Assembly: GCA_029858255.1 (NCBI GenBank)
Contig: JAOUFJ010000027.1
Coordinates: forward strand, 1-35,511
Reading direction: 5' to 3'
From: a candidate division WOR-3 bacterium
GTDB lineage: Bacteria > Hydrothermota > Tepidihabitantia > SM23-42
Length of the DNA stretch: 35,511 nucleotides
The position numbers and the translations under genes were made by a program. Position 1 is the stretch's first letter. Each line of letters starts with the position of its first letter. Positions 1 to 6,981 of the stretch are shown in pieces. The notes below the pieces were generated by a model that saw only the letters and a program-made list of their open reading frames with translations, was not told where the DNA came from and ran no database searches.

Positions 1-25
1 GAACCCTTCCACAACGCCGAAGATT

Positions 26-310
26 TTACCGACCACGTTTCAATTCCCTTAGCAGGTCAATCCACTCGCCCGGGTTTTCGCCTAATTTACGGATCTCGGC
101 ATCTCGATCTATACCGTATTTTTCCTTCAATAGCTTCAATGAATCCTGGAGCGCCTCTTCGCTCGATTCACTGTCCCTGAGTCTCTTTTCTTCCTTCAGG
201 TACTCGGCGAGGACAATTATCCGATCCTGGCTTTGACAGGATATGATGGACGATGCACAGAAAAAGAAGCAGACCGAGGTAATTCTAAATTCTTTTGTTT
301 TCAGCGCCAC
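26..310 (-). CDS. small putative lipoprotein, 94 aa
   Basis: Seen: a basic N-terminus, a hydrophobic stretch and a Cys at about residue 25 in the context IISC, which resembles a lipobox, followed by a charged, helical mature part rich in Glu, Lys and Arg. The start is a GTG that overlaps the 3' end of sppA by 10 bp, so the gene is probably translated by coupling from sppA; I see no Shine-Dalgarno sequence. Inference: an exported, lipid-anchored envelope protein in the sppA transcription unit. No domain family is recognised. The lipobox is imperfect (Ile rather than Leu at -3), so a plain signal anchor is possible. The window ends just downstream and nothing can be said of the next gene. Confidence 0.6.
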   Translation of the reverse strand: MALKTKEFRITSVCFFFCASSIISCQSQDRIIVLAEYLKEEKRLRDSESSEEALQDSLKLLKEKYGIDRDAEIRKLGENPGEWIDLLRELKRGR

Positions 311-1128
311 AGGAAATACAATTTCGGTATCGTGAGTTGCTCCATTGGTTTGACGAAGAGATCGACAAGGCTCAGCCGCCTTGCCGGGTAGACCAGATGG
401 GGCTCCTCGATGTTCACGAGATTTCCTGCAAGCTCGACGGCAAAATCAAATGAACCAAGCGTATCGACAAATCCAAGTGCTTTTGCCTGGTTTCCCGTGA
501 ATACCCTGCCGTCCGCATACTTGATAACGCTGTCAATCGGTATATTACGGTGCTCAGATGTTACCCTTACGAACTGCTCGTGGACATCCGTGACCACATC
601 CTGCATCAACTTTCGCTCTTTTTCGTTCAACCTCCGGTGGGACGATCCCATGTCTTTGTGTTCCCTTGATTTGATTACTTCAAATTCGATACCCAATTTC
701 TGCAGGAGTTTTTCCAGGACTGGCCATTCCATGATCACGCCGATCGATCCGGTTACTGTGCCGGGATTGGCGACGATGATATCGCTTGGCAGTGCGATAT
801 AATAAGCACCTGAAGCTGCAACCGATTCCATTGATGCGATTACTGGTTTCTTTTCTTGTTGGCGTTTCACCGCATCATAGATTTCCTGTGAAGCGGCAAC
901 GACGCCGCCAGGTGAGTTTATTCTGAGAATAATCGCCTTTATCGAAGGGTCATCGCCAAAATCATTCAGATCACTGACGATGTATTTCGGTGTATAGATG
1001 ATGTTGTCGATCTCAACGACGCCGACGCTCCCCCCAGATATCGGACCCCGCATTCCAATGCCGATCATGACACCGACAATGATCACCGCTATCACTACGG
1101 CGATGGCTACTATATGTTTCGTCTGCAT
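301..1128 (-). CDS. sppA: signal peptide peptidase SppA (short, 36K-type)
   Basis: A membrane-anchored serine protease of the S49 family that degrades leftover signal peptides and other membrane-embedded fragments. Seen: one N-terminal membrane segment (about residues 6-27), the SPGG motif near residue 72, the nucleophile Ser in the context VAASGAYY (about residue 106) and the general-base Lys in KSREHKDMGS (about residue 158). These fit the Ser-Lys dyad of the single-domain Bacillus/archaeal type, and the length of 275 aa fits too. A TTG lies one codon upstream, but the ATG at 1126-1128 sits 4 nt after GGAGG and is the better start. The gene has its own promoter (1145-1172) and is followed by a small lipoprotein gene overlapping its stop. 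Confidence 0.93.
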   Translation of the reverse strand: MQTKHIVAIAVVIAVIIVGVMIGIGMRGPISGGSVGVVEIDNIIYTPKYIVSDLNDFGDDPSIKAIILRINSPGGVVAASQEIYDAVKRQQEKKPVIASMESVAASGAYYIALPSDIIVANPGTVTGSIGVIMEWPVLEKLLQKLGIEFEVIKSREHKDMGSSHRRLNEKERKLMQDVVTDVHEQFVRVTSEHRNIPIDSVIKYADGRVFTGNQAKALGFVDTLGSFDFAVELAGNLVNIEEPHLVYPARRLSLVDLFVKPMEQLTIPKLYFLWR

Positions 1129-1144
1129 CAAACCTCCGGGGATT

Positions 1145-1172
1145 ATTTTAACTAAATGATGTCTGCTGTCAA
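1145..1172 (-). promoter_or_regulatory. promoter of sppA
   Basis: On the minus strand, TTGACA (1167-1172), a 16-bp spacer and TAAAAT (1145-1150). The expected start of transcription is near 1138, giving a leader of about ten bases that carries the GGAGG ribosome site of sppA. This separates sppA from the upstream folP-cdaA operon. Confidence 0.7.
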
Positions 1173-1263
1173 CCTGTTGGCATATTAACAGTAGAACATT
1201 GTGAATAAATCACTGCCAGCGCAAACACCAATGCCTGCTCTTCAGGAGGTGTAACCCGCACTT

Positions 1264-2019
1264 TTACTCCTGAACTATTCTTTCCATTGATTTCTTTAAT
1301 GATTCAACGTCGACTTTTGTGACCAGCTTACCCTTATAGGCATAGGCGATATTACCGGTCTCTTCGGATACTACTATGCTCAATGCATCACTCTGCTCGG
1401 CCATGCCGAGTGCTGCGCGATGGCGCAGACCGTAAGTAATGCCGAGGCTTGGGTTTTCGCTCAGGGGCAACACGCAACCAGCGGCAACGATCTTGTCACC
1501 TTGGATCACACATGCTCCATCATGCAAGGGGGTCTCCGGGAAGAATATCGTCCGCAAGAGCGACGAATTTACTTGAGCTTCAATGAGCACACCGGTGTCG
1601 ACGATGTCTTTCAGACCGATGTTTTTCTGTACTACTATCAACGCGCCGATACGGTCTTCTGACATTTTCCTCACAGCGTCAATGATTTCGTCAGTGACGC
1701 CCACTTCTTCCAGCTTGAGGAAGAACTTGACAGGTCTTTGGCGGCCGATCCGTGCAAGGGCGTTTCTGATCTCCGGTTGAAAGACAATAACGAAGGCAAC
1801 GACCCACAGGGCGAGTATTGAATTCATGATCCAGGATAGTGCCTTCAGATCCAGCCATCTGGATATGAACGAGACTACAAAGAAAAGAACTAACCCGACG
1901 AGGATTGATGTAGCTTTCGTTCCCTTGACGAACTTGAAAAACGCGTAGAGCAGGACCGCTACGACAATGATGTCAATAATATCTATTGCTCTGATTGGGA
2001 GAAATCCGAAGAGTTTCAT
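1264..2019 (-). CDS. cdaA: diadenylate cyclase CdaA (DAC domain)
   Basis: Makes the second messenger cyclic di-AMP from two ATP at the membrane. Seen: three hydrophobic segments in residues 10-80, then a DAC domain with the two signature motifs, DGA at residues 167-169 and RHR at 199-201. The length of 251 aa is normal for the family. It is the last gene of the HEAT/HD-GYP/folP/cdaA operon, and its ATG overlaps the folP stop (ATGA). In many bacteria cdaA is followed by the YbbR-domain regulator cdaR and glmM; neither is here, so the local regulator is missing or encoded elsewhere. Identification is firm; the role of c-di-AMP in this organism (osmotic or cell-wall control in other bacteria) is inference. 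Confidence 0.95.
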   Translation of the reverse strand: MKLFGFLPIRAIDIIDIIVVAVLLYAFFKFVKGTKATSILVGLVLFFVVSFISRWLDLKALSWIMNSILALWVVAFVIVFQPEIRNALARIGRQRPVKFFLKLEEVGVTDEIIDAVRKMSEDRIGALIVVQKNIGLKDIVDTGVLIEAQVNSSLLRTIFFPETPLHDGACVIQGDKIVAAGCVLPLSENPSLGITYGLRHRAALGMAEQSDALSIVVSEETGNIAYAYKGKLVTKVDVESLKKSMERIVQE

Positions 2020-3197
2020 CGTGTTATCAGGTCAATTATTGAAGCGACCCGTTTGGCCTCCATGACATCGTGCACTCTCAATATTGAAGCACCATTCTGG
2101 ATGAGCAATGACTGAATTCCTAATGTTCCTTCCAACCTATTTTCTGGTGAAAGACCGAAAGGATTGCCGACAAATGATTTTCTTGAGTGACCAACGAGTA
2201 CGGGTCGACCTAATTGCCTGAGTTCGGCAAGACGTCTTATTATGACGTAGTTATCAGCCAGCAGCTTGCCAAAACCGAGTCCTGGGTCGATCACTATCCG
2301 ATCCCGGTCAATGCCTGATTCTACGGCATGATCTATCCTCTCCTGGAGAAAATTATAAATTTCACGCATGAGATCCTTGTATTGAGGATTTCTTTGCATT
2401 GTTCTTGGTTTGCCTTTCATGTGCATGATTATCGTACTCACCCCACTGCGGGCTATCGTTTTGACCATGTACTGATCGAATCTGTGTCCTGACACGTCAT
2501 TTATTATACTCGCACCCTGATCGATCGCAAGTGCTGCGACTCTCGCCTTGTAGGTGTCAACAGATATTGGAACGCGCGTGAGTTTGGCCACCAGAGGCAG
2601 CACGCGTTTCAGTCTTCTTATTTCTTCCTTTTCATCGACTGGCGCGCTCTTTGGTCTTGTTGATTCAGCTCCAATATCAATAAAATCAACGCCCTCTTCG
2701 TTCATTTCATTCACAACCTTCTCGATGATCGACCTGTCGGTATAACGGCTGCCACTATAGAAAGAATCCGGCGTCAGGTTGATCACGCCCATAATATAAG
2801 TGCGGTTCATCACAAACCGCTTTCTGCCTATTTTCAACAGAGGTTCCTGTTTGTCTATCATGACCGAAGCCAACTGTATACGGATGTCTTCCATCCATGG
2901 CTGCTCACGCAGCCGCCTCTCGATTTTCTCGATTTCGCGGCGGTTCGCAAAGAGAATGAGCGGGTATTTTTTTCCGCGGCCGCCTTTGTATGCGCTCTTC
3001 GGGATCGCCGCGTCGGCGTCGCAGATGAGCGCAGTCTGCTTCAAGACATTGACCTGTGCACACGAGAGGCCATCGAATTTCAAGGCCATGTATTCGGCCT
3101 TCTTGATGAATATCTTATAAGCATCGGGGTCAACATGCATTCTCTTTAACTCGTTGGTGACCGTTTTTTCGTTATCGATGATTAATTTTCTCATCAT
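2016..3197 (-). CDS. folP: dihydropteroate synthase with extra N-terminal domain
   Basis: Condenses p-aminobenzoate with the pterin pyrophosphate in folate synthesis. Seen: the TIM-barrel core begins near residue 130 with MGVINLTPDSF (136-146), followed by DIGAESTRP (174-182), a conserved SVDT strand, NDVSG and the C-terminal VGHSRKSF motif. The core alone would be about 265 aa; the first 125 residues form an extra domain of unknown job containing a YPLILFANRREIEKI stretch. Long enzymes of this kind occur in several anaerobic lineages. Two adjacent ATGs compete for the start; no strong ribosome site is visible. It lies 30 bp after the HD-GYP gene and overlaps cdaA by 4 bp. Confidence 0.93.
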   Translation of the reverse strand: MMRKLIIDNEKTVTNELKRMHVDPDAYKIFIKKAEYMALKFDGLSCAQVNVLKQTALICDADAAIPKSAYKGGRGKKYPLILFANRREIEKIERRLREQPWMEDIRIQLASVMIDKQEPLLKIGRKRFVMNRTYIMGVINLTPDSFYSGSRYTDRSIIEKVVNEMNEEGVDFIDIGAESTRPKSAPVDEKEEIRRLKRVLPLVAKLTRVPISVDTYKARVAALAIDQGASIINDVSGHRFDQYMVKTIARSGVSTIIMHMKGKPRTMQRNPQYKDLMREIYNFLQERIDHAVESGIDRDRIVIDPGLGFGKLLADNYVIIRRLAELRQLGRPVLVGHSRKSFVGNPFGLSPENRLEGTLGIQSLLIQNGASILRVHDVMEAKRVASIIDLITR

Positions 3198-3227
3198 ATT
3201 CTCGTCGGTTCAAGCAGCGTACGGGAC

Positions 3228-4589
3228 CTACAGGAAATATGCAGCAGGATTGATGCCGTAGATTTGGGGGTAAGTCGGGCGGATGATTTTTATTTCGGTA
3301 TGTGATGCGAGGTCAATCGTCCTGCCGTCGATTTTGTTGTTATTGCTGTCGACGACGATCTTCACATTCGGCAGATCAATTGCGCTTGGGTTCTGTCTCA
3401 TGACGACGCCTATTTCGCCGGTGCTTAGCTCCAGACAGCTGCCAACTGGATAAATACCCAAAAGTTGTGTGAAAACCTTCGCCAGTATTGGATCAAACAA
3501 CCGGTTTTGGTTCGACCAGATCACACGCAAAGCAAAATGTGGTAAATACGGAACAGGCTGGTAGCCCCGGGCTGTTGTCATTGCATCATACGAATCGCAG
3601 ATCCTGACTATCCTGGAAAATAGAGTGGGTTCATCTTCTTTTTCCCTCAGCGGATAGCCCGTGCCATCATAATTCCAGTGATGTTGATAGGCAACGGTGA
3701 TAGCGAACATCGAGATTTCGTCGAGCCCGCGGGTCTTGAGAATTTCCCGTACCCCGTAATTTGAATGCAGTTTCAATGTTTCCCATTCCTGATCCGTAAG
3801 TTTCTGGATCTTGTTTATGAGCTCCTTAGATATTTCAACTTTGCCAATGTCGTGCAGGATTCCCGATGTGCCGAGCCGGGCAAGGTTCTTCCGGTCGAGT
3901 CCAATTCGTTGCCCGAGAGCCAGCGCGAGGATTCCGACGTTGAGGGAGTGGTTAAAAGTGTACTCATCGAAATTCTTTATCGTGGTGAGCGCGAGGATTC
4001 CGAATTCATCCCTGGATATTGAATCAACAAGACCGTATATGACCCGACGTGAACTCTTCACATCGACCGGTCTCCCGGTCCACAAATTTTGCATGAGGTT
4101 CTTGGTGACTTTCAAGGCCTTGAAATAAGTCCTTTTTGTCATCTGCCCATTCTCAATAGGTTCTTCCGGCTCTTTGTCCGTCTTGAGGAGTTCGATGTTG
4201 ATGTGGGGAAGTTTCTTCTCAGGTAGTAGTCGCTGGAAAGATGCTCGATCCTCTTTGAAAATACTGGCGAAGTCAATTACTTCTTGTTGCGTAACACCAC
4301 GCTTGAAGGTTATCGATTTGATGTTCAGCGTCTTCAGCTGAGTATTCATGAATTGTAGATTCGCATAGCTGTCGATTTCATATTTGAGTCTCTGTTTGTT
4401 GAAAAAGACATAATCACGGTACCGGACAAATTCAAGACTCGAGAAAGTCGTCAGGAGCTCTTCGATACCGCTCATGAATTTTTGTGCAGTATTGATCACT
4501 ACATTGTTGTTCACATCGTAAACCTGAACTGCCTTAAATAGCGGATACAGCAAACCGACAACAGTCTTACCTGCGATGTATATATTCAT
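3228..4589 (-). CDS. HD-GYP domain protein, probable c-di-GMP phosphodiesterase
   Basis: Seen: a C-terminal HD-GYP domain (about residues 205-375) with HDIGK at 246-250, HH at 303-304 and GYP at 311-313, so the metal ligands and the GYP signature are intact. Family knowledge: such proteins hydrolyse cyclic di-GMP. The N-terminal 115 residues are not a known receiver or PAS domain but match the N-terminus of the upstream HEAT protein (FKAVQVYDVNN at 18-28 against FKAMQMYGMNH). A tail of about 80 residues follows the HD-GYP core. The ATG overlaps the HEAT stop by 4 bp (ATGA), so the two are co-translated. Inference: the two proteins work together through the shared N-terminal module. Confidence 0.9.
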   Translation of the reverse strand: MNIYIAGKTVVGLLYPLFKAVQVYDVNNNVVINTAQKFMSGIEELLTTFSSLEFVRYRDYVFFNKQRLKYEIDSYANLQFMNTQLKTLNIKSITFKRGVTQQEVIDFASIFKEDRASFQRLLPEKKLPHINIELLKTDKEPEEPIENGQMTKRTYFKALKVTKNLMQNLWTGRPVDVKSSRRVIYGLVDSISRDEFGILALTTIKNFDEYTFNHSLNVGILALALGQRIGLDRKNLARLGTSGILHDIGKVEISKELINKIQKLTDQEWETLKLHSNYGVREILKTRGLDEISMFAITVAYQHHWNYDGTGYPLREKEDEPTLFSRIVRICDSYDAMTTARGYQPVPYLPHFALRVIWSNQNRLFDPILAKVFTQLLGIYPVGSCLELSTGEIGVVMRQNPSAIDLPNVKIVVDSNNNKIDGRTIDLASHTEIKIIRPTYPQIYGINPAAYFL

Positions 4590-6124
4590 GTCAATCGCTC
4601 CTTGAACACTGACTCGCAGGCAAACCTAATATCATTATTGCGTTTCTGCATTCCTTTTTTCAGCACCGCCAGTGATTCTTCGGTGCCGATCTGATTCAAC
4701 GCCAGTGCAGCCAAACGTCGCATTACCCTGTATTTCTTTTTCCCCAACCACTTACGTTTGCAGAGCATTTCCTGCATGATCTGGACAAAGTCGTCTCCAG
4801 CATTTACTGTCAGCGCGTTGAAAACCTCACGTTGTTCGGCAAAATCCAACCCGAGAAAACTACCGTGTTTTATACGTTCAAGTAATACAGGATATATATC
4901 CGGGCGCTTGAACTTGCTCAGTATGCGCAAGGACTTTATCCTTGCTTCTACATCCGGGTCATTGATGTATTTGGTTATGATATCGATTTGTTCGGCATTG
5001 CCCAGAGCTTCGATGACCGCCAGCCTAACCTCTCTGTTCGGGTGATCGACGAGAGGGTCCAGGATTTTGGCGATGCCGACTGGTTTGACCAGGCCAAGGA
5101 CGTTGATTGCATTAAGAACCGTGCCGGACTCTTTGCTTCGGAGAAAGGCGACAATCGGTGACGGATCGTCCTTTGCCATGTGTGCGACTCTGTGCCTCAG
5201 TGCGTTCAGACGGTCAGAACGTTCTATATATGGCATCAATTCTATTAGAAAGGGAATGGATTTCTTCCCAAAAAACCCAATGAACGCCAGGAATTCATTG
5301 AAAACATCATCTTCAGGCACATTGACAGTCTCCCTGAAGCTTGCAATTGTGGTTTCGTTCTCGAAACGTTCGATGAAATTTATATCCGGTATATCTTTCA
5401 ACTTGTAAGCGATACGGCGTGCGTTGTAAAAGTCCTTCGTGTTCACACAACTTTCCAAAATTTCGATCAAGCCGTCAATGATTTCCTGGGAGCGATCCGT
5501 ATGCAGATAGTCGCCAAGAGTTTTTATTACTACCGGGAGTATGGCCGTTTTCTCGTCGCTCGATATACATGTTTTCAGGTTTTCAACCTCCTGGGTGTCG
5601 AGATCGGGAATAATTACAGCGTCGATGTCTATTTTTTCCCTGAGTATTAGCTGTTTTAGCTTCTCGTCGTAATCAACGTACTGAATGGGCACTTCAGGTA
5701 CCCGGTAATCGAGCACTTCTTCTGCTTCTATAACGTAGAAGGTGATATGAGCGAAATTGCATTCCCACAGCCCCAATGCGACATCCCAATCCTTGGCAGG
5801 TCGGCTGATGACATCGACGAAGAGCAGGAGTTCGTCAGAGATCAGACCGCTCAAGAAACTGATGCTGCGGATGCCGTCTTTGAACAGCCTGAAGGCAATA
5901 CTCATGTCCATCTCTTCTTCTTTGTAGACCACCTGATCGAGATGTACAATCTGGAATTTCTCGACCTTAAGGCTTATTTCGTTATGTCCTCTGAGATATT
6001 CTGCTGTTTTCTGATAGAAAGGCTCAAAGAAATGACGAAATGATGAATGATTCATCCCGTACATCTGCATTGCCTTGAAGGATTTCGTAAGGCCTAGAAT
6101 GATTTGAGCTACATCGTCTTTCAT
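4586..6124 (-). CDS. HEAT-repeat protein with shared N-terminal module
   Basis: Seen: 512 residues. Positions 14-107 align by eye with the N-terminus of the downstream HD-GYP protein. A middle section (about 150-280) is helical. From about residue 280 to the end there are alpha-helical repeats of HEAT/armadillo type, for example 'DPLVDHPNREVRLAVIEALG' followed by 'INDPDVEARIKSLRILSKF'. There is no signal peptide or membrane segment, so it is probably cytoplasmic. It is the first gene of the operon that ends in cdaA. Its promoter box ends 8 nt before the ATG, so the mRNA is probably leaderless. Function is unknown; HEAT scaffolds usually bind proteins, and the HD-GYP protein is the obvious partner (inference). 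Confidence 0.8.
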   Translation of the reverse strand: MKDDVAQIILGLTKSFKAMQMYGMNHSSFRHFFEPFYQKTAEYLRGHNEISLKVEKFQIVHLDQVVYKEEEMDMSIAFRLFKDGIRSISFLSGLISDELLLFVDVISRPAKDWDVALGLWECNFAHITFYVIEAEEVLDYRVPEVPIQYVDYDEKLKQLILREKIDIDAVIIPDLDTQEVENLKTCISSDEKTAILPVVIKTLGDYLHTDRSQEIIDGLIEILESCVNTKDFYNARRIAYKLKDIPDINFIERFENETTIASFRETVNVPEDDVFNEFLAFIGFFGKKSIPFLIELMPYIERSDRLNALRHRVAHMAKDDPSPIVAFLRSKESGTVLNAINVLGLVKPVGIAKILDPLVDHPNREVRLAVIEALGNAEQIDIITKYINDPDVEARIKSLRILSKFKRPDIYPVLLERIKHGSFLGLDFAEQREVFNALTVNAGDDFVQIMQEMLCKRKWLGKKKYRVMRRLAALALNQIGTEESLAVLKKGMQKRNNDIRFACESVFKERLT

Positions 6125-6132
6125 TCAATGTA

Positions 6133-6160
6133 ATTATAGACATATCTTTTGTTTAGTCAA
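6133..6160 (-). promoter_or_regulatory. leaderless-type promoter of the HEAT/HD-GYP/folP/cdaA operon
   Basis: Minus strand: TTGACT (6155-6160), 16-bp spacer, TATAAT (6133-6138), then 8 nt to the ATG at 6124. There is no ribosome site. The block AATTGTTGACTAAACA around the -35 box recurs at the promoter of the EIIA-like gene (14161). Confidence 0.85.
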
Positions 6161-6237
6161 CAATTATGTATAAAATGTAGGTAAAATGCCCCGCGAAACC
6201 CATTTTCTTTCCGTTCGAACGACGCATCAACAAATTA

Positions 6238-6265
6238 TTGACTTCCTTCGAAAATTGAATATAAT
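6238..6265 (+). promoter_or_regulatory. leaderless-type promoter of rpmH operon
   Basis: TTGACT (6238-6243), 16-bp spacer, TATAAT (6260-6265), then 7 nt (AAATGCA) to the rpmH ATG at 6273. The expected start of transcription falls on or next to the start codon. It is divergent from the operon promoter at 6133-6160, with 77 bp between the two -35 boxes. Confidence 0.88.
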
Positions 6266-6272
6266 AAATGCA

Positions 6273-6407
6273 ATGAAACGAACCTATCAACCGAGTCGAA
6301 GAAAACGGAAAACGACGCATGGCTTTCGCAAGCGTATGAAGTCCAAAGCAGGCAAGCAGGTTCTGAAAAGAAGAAGAAAAAAGGGGCGGAAGAGGCTCGT
6401 TGTATAG
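6273..6407 (+). CDS. rpmH: 50S ribosomal protein L34
   Basis: A very basic 44-residue protein beginning [20 protein letters not shown], the unmistakable L34 sequence, with the usual [20 protein letters not shown] tail. The open frame extends 29 codons upstream, but the family start is the ATG at 6273, which also fits the promoter. No Shine-Dalgarno sequence precedes it, in keeping with a leaderless transcript. First gene of rpmH-rnpA-yidD-yidC-jag-mnmE. dnaA, commonly the divergent neighbour, is replaced here by the HEAT gene. Confidence 0.97.
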   Translation: MKRTYQPSRRKRKTTHGFRKRMKSKAGKQVLKRRRKKGRKRLVV

Positions 6408-6433
6408 TCATACCTAAGGTATAAGGCAGCGAA

Positions 6434-6754
6434 ATAAAAAAACACGTACTTCCACGAACTGAAATACTCAAGGGGAGTTCGGCAATCAGAGAGTTATTCG
6501 TACGGGGTCGGAGAAGAAAGTACGGGAAAATCAAATTTATTTACGTTTCGTCTGACGTCCGGAAAGCTGGTTTTATTGCCTCCAGGAAAAGCGGTTGCGC
6601 CGTAGAGAGAAATAGGGCAAGGAGAATTTTAAGGGAGGCATATCGAGTGAACAGGGACAAATTTAAAGGGATGAAGATAATACTTTACACCGAGGAATGC
6701 ATTACACTCAAAGAAGCCCTTGAGACCATAAACAGATTCAAGGAGGGGGGATGA
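6434..6754 (+). CDS. rnpA: ribonuclease P protein component, apparent non-canonical ATA start
   Basis: The protein subunit of RNase P, which trims tRNA 5' ends. Seen: reading the frame that ends in TGA at 6752-6754 gives about 106 residues. It starts (I)KKHVLPRTEILKG, has FVRGRRRKYG, a strand FIYVSSD, and the family signature ERNRARRILREAYR. Position between rpmH and yidD is canonical, and the stop overlaps the yidD ATG (ATGA). The frame is closed by TAA at 6422-6424, and no ATG, GTG or TTG occurs before the conserved part. The best start is ATA at 6434, seven bases after AAGG (6423-6426). Alternatives are another rare start codon or a sequencing error. Identity is secure; the start is inferred. 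Confidence 0.88.
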   Translation: MKKHVLPRTEILKGSSAIRELFVRGRRRKYGKIKFIYVSSDVRKAGFIASRKSGCAVERNRARRILREAYRVNRDKFKGMKIILYTEECITLKEALETINRFKEGG

Positions 6755-6981
6755 GTCTGGTTCTAATCTGCCTCGTTCGGGCATATCAGTTGTCCATCGG
6801 AAAGCTCCTCCCCAGAGTCTGTCGTTTTGAGCCCACGTGTTCGACATACGCGATCGAAGCACTAAGAGAACACGGGTTCTTCCGCGGTCTTGCTTTGACT
6901 TTGTACCGTATTCTGCGTTGTAATCCTCTCTGTAACGGTGGTTGGGATCCAGTGCCAAAAAGGATGGTTGGAAATGAGTGA
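6751..6981 (+). CDS. yidD: membrane protein insertion efficiency factor YidD
   Basis: A small (76 aa) membrane-associated protein that helps YidC-dependent insertion. Seen: the family pattern LVRAYQLSIGKLLPRVCRFEPTCSTYAIEALREHG and the Cys/Pro-rich end CNPLCNGGWDPVP. The ATG overlaps the rnpA stop by 4 bp and is preceded by a strong AGGAGGGGGG ribosome site inside rnpA. The stop overlaps yidC by 8 bp. Confidence 0.95.
   Translation: MSLVLICLVRAYQLSIGKLLPRVCRFEPTCSTYAIEALREHGFFRGLALTLYRILRCNPLCNGGWDPVPKRMVGNE

Noticed and set aside
410-802. 130-residue plus-strand ORF
   Set aside because: Antisense of sppA with Ser/Thr-rich low-information residues; a shadow.
6161-6237. Replication origin next to rpmH
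   Set aside because: dnaA and clear DnaA-box clusters are missing; the 77-bp gap between the two divergent promoters is too short for a typical oriC.
6629-6958. 109-residue minus-strand ORF
   Set aside because: Lies opposite rnpA and yidD, both of which are clearly real.
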